Under the pieces are notes generated by a model, which saw only the letters and a program-made list of their open reading frames with translations, was not told the DNA's origin and searched no databases. A stretch of DNA of 7,715 bases from Acidobacteriota bacterium (GTDB lineage Bacteria; Acidobacteriota; Terriglobia; Terriglobales; Acidobacteriaceae): assembly GCA_021778875.1 (NCBI GenBank), contig JAJYBT010000090.1:1-7715 (forward strand), written 5' to 3'. Positions 6,399-7,715 of this stretch are shown piece after piece; the first letter of the stretch is position 1, and each line of letters opens with the position of its first letter. The position numbers and the translations under genes are program-made.

Positions 6399-7163
6399 TT
6401 ACTGCCCAATCGCCAGCACGGCCAGCAGCAGCACCCACGCCAGCCCCATCGCGTGCCAGTACCACGACGCTGCATCCACGGCAATCTGCCTCAGCTCCAC
6501 GCGCTTCAGAATCCCCAGCAGGCACAGGCATCCCAGCAGCGCCGCAAGTCCCAGCACCAGATGCGCCGCGTGCAGTCCCGTAATCACATAGAAGAAGTAG
6601 CTTGCCGGCGTTGACCAGTGATCGAACGCAAATCCCTGCGCAGTCAGCTGCTTCCATGCGGTCCACTGCCCGGCCAGAAACAGGCTTCCCAGCACCAGGG
6701 TCGCGCCAATCCACGGCAGCGTGCGTCGCAGCGCTGGTCGTCCCAGCCCCAGCCATTCCTCCAGCACGTCAATCTCGCGAAAGATGTTCTGCCGCGCCAG
6801 TTCCATCGTCAGGCTGCTCAGGATCAGAACGGCTGTATTCAGGTAGAGAATGGGAGGCAGCAGCACTGGCCGCCAGTCGCCAATCTGCTCATGCGTCCCC
6901 GGGTCCAGATGCGTCCCTGCCTGGCGTGCAAAGAACAGCACCACCAGCACCACAAAAAACATCATGTCCCCGGCCAGCCCGAAGAAGACGAACAGCCGCA
7001 CCCGGTTCCGCAACTCCCGCGGCCCATGCTGCGGTCTTGACCAGTTGTCGTCGCCACCCCCGCCCCCACCCCCTGTAGGCCGTCGATCAACTGGGGGCTT
7101 GCCGCCAATTCCGGGCTCTTTCCGTTCCGTTTCCGCCGGGGAGTGCGTAAAGGTGCCGGGCAT
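6399..7163 (-). CDS. Cytochrome c oxidase subunit III family protein
   Basis: This 254-residue membrane protein of the heme-copper oxidase subunit III family would be part of a terminal oxidase in the cytoplasmic membrane. Five hydrophobic segments lie near 57-78, 101-120, 149-167, 187-216 and 232-252, the five-helix form lacking the first two helices of the long type. Family hallmarks are SSLTMELARQ (116-125), LFLAGQWTAW (161-170), a GLHAAHL motif with H198 and H201, and WYWHAMGLAWVLL (234-246). The first 50 residues are hydrophilic and include seven consecutive glycines (31-37). I chose the ATG at 7163 because GAGG lies 6 bases upstream; a GTG at 7196 is possible but would turn the leader hairpin into coding sequence. 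No other oxidase subunit is in the window, so whether it belongs to a cytochrome c or quinol oxidase cannot be decided. Confidence 0.9.
   Translation of the reverse strand: MPGTFTHSPAETERKEPGIGGKPPVDRRPTGGGGGGGDDNWSRPQHGPRELRNRVRLFVFFGLAGDMMFFVVLVVLFFARQAGTHLDPGTHEQIGDWRPVLLPPILYLNTAVLILSSLTMELARQNIFREIDVLEEWLGLGRPALRRTLPWIGATLVLGSLFLAGQWTAWKQLTAQGFAFDHWSTPASYFFYVITGLHAAHLVLGLAALLGCLCLLGILKRVELRQIAVDAASWYWHAMGLAWVLLLAVLAIGQ
7054..7073 (-). other. G-rich tract (possible G-quadruplex) in oxidase 5' coding region
   Basis: The minus strand has three runs of five G (7073-7069, 7067-7063, 7061-7057) separated by single bases, then GG at 7055-7054. It encodes the glycine run at residues 31-37. It could fold as a two-layer or irregular quadruplex, or be a site of slippage; either is inference. 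Confidence 0.4.
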
Positions 7164-7164
7164 A

Positions 7165-7208
7165 GGTCGCCTCTGTGATGTAGAGCTTACTCCCACATCA
7201 CATCGACC
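7165..7208 (-). promoter_or_regulatory. Compound leader hairpin around the ribosome-binding site of the oxidase gene
   Basis: In the minus-strand transcript GGUCG (7208-7204) pairs with CGACC (7169-7165). Inside it UGUGAUGU (7202-7195) pairs perfectly with ACAUCACA (7181-7174), then after one bulged G come a G-U pair and GAG/CUC (7192-7190 with 7185-7183), closed by a UAAG loop. About 17 pairs form in total. The only unpaired bases between the outer and inner stems are A7203 and GAGG (7173-7170), the likely Shine-Dalgarno, one base short of the start codon region. It suggests translational control, possibly thermometer-like. The perfect 8-base DNA repeat could instead be a protein-binding site. 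Confidence 0.55.
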
Positions 7209-7290
7209 GCATAGCCATTCTTGCTGCCTCTTTTTTCACATTGCGCAAAGCGCCGGGGCGCAATCAGGAAACCCGCCTGCCTCGTCAAAT

Positions 7291-7335
7291 GCCGTGTGCC
7301 GTGTGCCCATGTCTCTCTTCCGAATCCGGGACTGG
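7291..7335 (+). repeat. Decayed copy of the GCCCCAGGTCTC repeat
   Basis: It begins with GCCGTGTGCCG, an 11-mer also found at 7467-7477 just before the intact copy. It continues GTGTGCCCATGTCTCTCTTC, aligning with that copy with one gap and a few substitutions. The second half (to about 7335) is only weakly similar and no longer forms a clean palindrome. Confidence 0.45.
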
Positions 7336-7394
7336 CGGCTGTTCAATCCATGTCCGCATCATCCAACCACACACTGACAGCCTGACTGCCGTGG

Positions 7395-7442
7395 TTGCCC
7401 CACCCTTATCCCAAGGGACAGGGCGGGAACCCGTCCCCTGTC
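7395..7442 (+). repeat. GC-rich imperfect hairpins beginning TTGCCCCA
   Basis: The segment opens TTGCCCCACCC, like the other repeats. CCC-A-CCCT can pair with AGGG-C-GGG downstream. A second overlapping hairpin pairs GACAGGG (7417-7423) with CCCTGTC (7436-7442), and CGGG with CCCG inside it. Probably a diverged member of the same palindromic repeat group. Confidence 0.4.
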
Positions 7443-7466
7443 AACATCCACATACTCCACCCCGTC

Positions 7467-7512
7467 GCCGTGTGCCGGGCGCCCCAGGTCTCGCTTCTGA
7501 GACCTGGGATTA
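7467..7512 (+). repeat. Palindromic repeat, intact copy
   Basis: CCCAGGTCTC (7483-7492) and GAGACCTGGG (7499-7508) form a perfect 10-base inverted repeat with loop GCTTCT. The 39 bases 7474-7512 match 7677-7715 at 34 of 39 positions. It is followed by the 10-base palindrome CAAGCGCTTG (7513-7522). No T run follows, so it is not a typical terminator. Confidence 0.8.
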
Positions 7513-7535
7513 CAAGCGCTTGCAGTTCCAGGATC

Positions 7536-7590
7536 CGGGGTGCCCCATTCATGGCGTCCGCAAAGCGGGCGTCATGGGTGGGAAACCACA
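7536..7590 (+). repeat. Palindromic repeat with 18-pair hairpin
   Basis: It starts with the shared head GGGGTGCCCCA. Bases 7544-7561 pair with 7565-7582 around an AAA loop. On the plus strand all 18 positions pair, four of them as G-U; on the minus strand those four would be A-C mismatches. It is followed by AAACCACAAC, not by a T run. Confidence 0.75.
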
Positions 7591-7606
7591 ACCTCAACCC
7601 ACACGC

Positions 7607-7651
7607 TTGTCATCCTGAGCGACCAAAGGGAGTCGAAGGATCCGCGGTTGC
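7607..7651 (+). repeat. TTGTCATCCTGAGCG-type dispersed repeat
   Basis: The sequence opens TTGTCATCCTGAGCG (7607-7621) and closes GTCGAAGGATC (7633-7643). I recognise this pattern from memory as a very common intergenic element in acidobacterial and some other genomes. CATCCT and AGGATC give weak inverted symmetry. Function is unknown. Confidence 0.55.
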
Positions 7652-7676
7652 TTTTCCCGCCCCAACCCAACTTCCC

Positions 7677-7715
7677 GCCGGGTGCCCCACGTCTCGCCTT
7701 TCAGACCTGGGATTA
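7677..7715 (+). repeat. Palindromic repeat, second copy (reaches right edge)
   Basis: Same 39-base unit as 7474-7512 with five differences, two of which break the palindrome (CCCACGTCTC against CAGACCTGGG). It lies 203 bases after the first copy in the same orientation and may continue beyond the window. Confidence 0.75.

Larger units (their letters stand above)
7209..7715. other. Non-coding region with palindromic repeats
   Basis: No supported gene: open frames here lack ribosome sites and protein-like composition. The left part has an inverted repeat ATTGCGC/GCGCAAT (7240-7246 and 7258-7264) next to a T6 tract, which lies 77-101 bases upstream of the oxidase start and could be part of its promoter; I found no convincing -35/-10 pair. 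From 7291 onwards the region is a patchwork of repeats, listed separately. Confidence 0.65.

Noticed and set aside
7174..7202. CRP/FNR-type site (TGTGA...TCACA)
   Set aside because: The half-sites are 19 bases apart instead of 6, so it does not fit that class; a leader hairpin explains the symmetry better.
7483..7508. Rho-independent terminator at the perfect 10-base palindrome
   Set aside because: No T run follows on either strand and no gene ends nearby.
7241..7618. Open frame across the repeat region
   Set aside because: It runs through several palindromic repeats and encodes Pro/Arg/Gly-rich sequence without protein-like features.
7467..7715. CRISPR array
   Set aside because: Only two good copies 203 bases apart, with no regular spacers; these are dispersed palindromic repeats.

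Overview
The window looks like a piece of chromosome from a moderately GC-rich, respiring soil-type bacterium. My best guess is an acidobacterium (Terriglobia class). That guess rests on the style of the proteins and on the dispersed palindromic repeats at the right end, which begin GGGTGCCCCA or read TGTCATCCTGAGCG and which I remember from that group. It is recollection, not a database result.

From position 1 to about 5680, everything is on the minus strand and forms the start of a respiratory complex I (NADH:quinone oxidoreductase) operon. In transcription order it runs nuoA, nuoC, nuoD, a small unknown gene, nuoE, nuoF, nuoG, and nuoG runs off the left edge. The genes are tightly packed. 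nuoC/nuoD abut stop to start, nuoD and the small gene share one base, the small gene and nuoE overlap in ATGA, and nuoE/nuoF overlap by 8 bases. Translational coupling is therefore likely. NuoE, NuoF and NuoG form the NADH-oxidising arm (FMN, N1a, N3, N1b, N4, N5, N7). NuoC and NuoD form part of the connecting/quinone module and NuoA is a membrane subunit. Three things are unusual. There is no nuoB between nuoA and nuoC. An unrecognised 103-residue protein is embedded in the operon. NuoG carries a second, hydrogenase-like set of four cysteines that could bind an extra [4Fe-4S] cluster.

From 5679 to 6072 lies a divergent control region, with a plausible promoter for the nuo operon on the minus strand and another for a short unknown gene (6073-6390) on the plus strand. 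The plus-strand gene has an inverted repeat just after its predicted transcription start and a small hairpin that would cover its ribosome-binding site.

From 6399 to 7163 a minus-strand gene encodes a five-helix cytochrome c oxidase subunit III family protein, convergent with the unknown gene and only 8 bases from it. Its leader can fold into a long compound hairpin (7165-7208) that places the ribosome-binding site in an internal loop next to the start codon. This is the most striking regulatory candidate in the window.

From about 7209 to the right edge I see no gene. The last 430 bases are a mosaic of palindromic repeats, including two clear copies and one decayed copy of one family, an 18-bp hairpin closed entirely by Watson-Crick and G-U pairs, and a TCATCCTGAGCG-type repeat.
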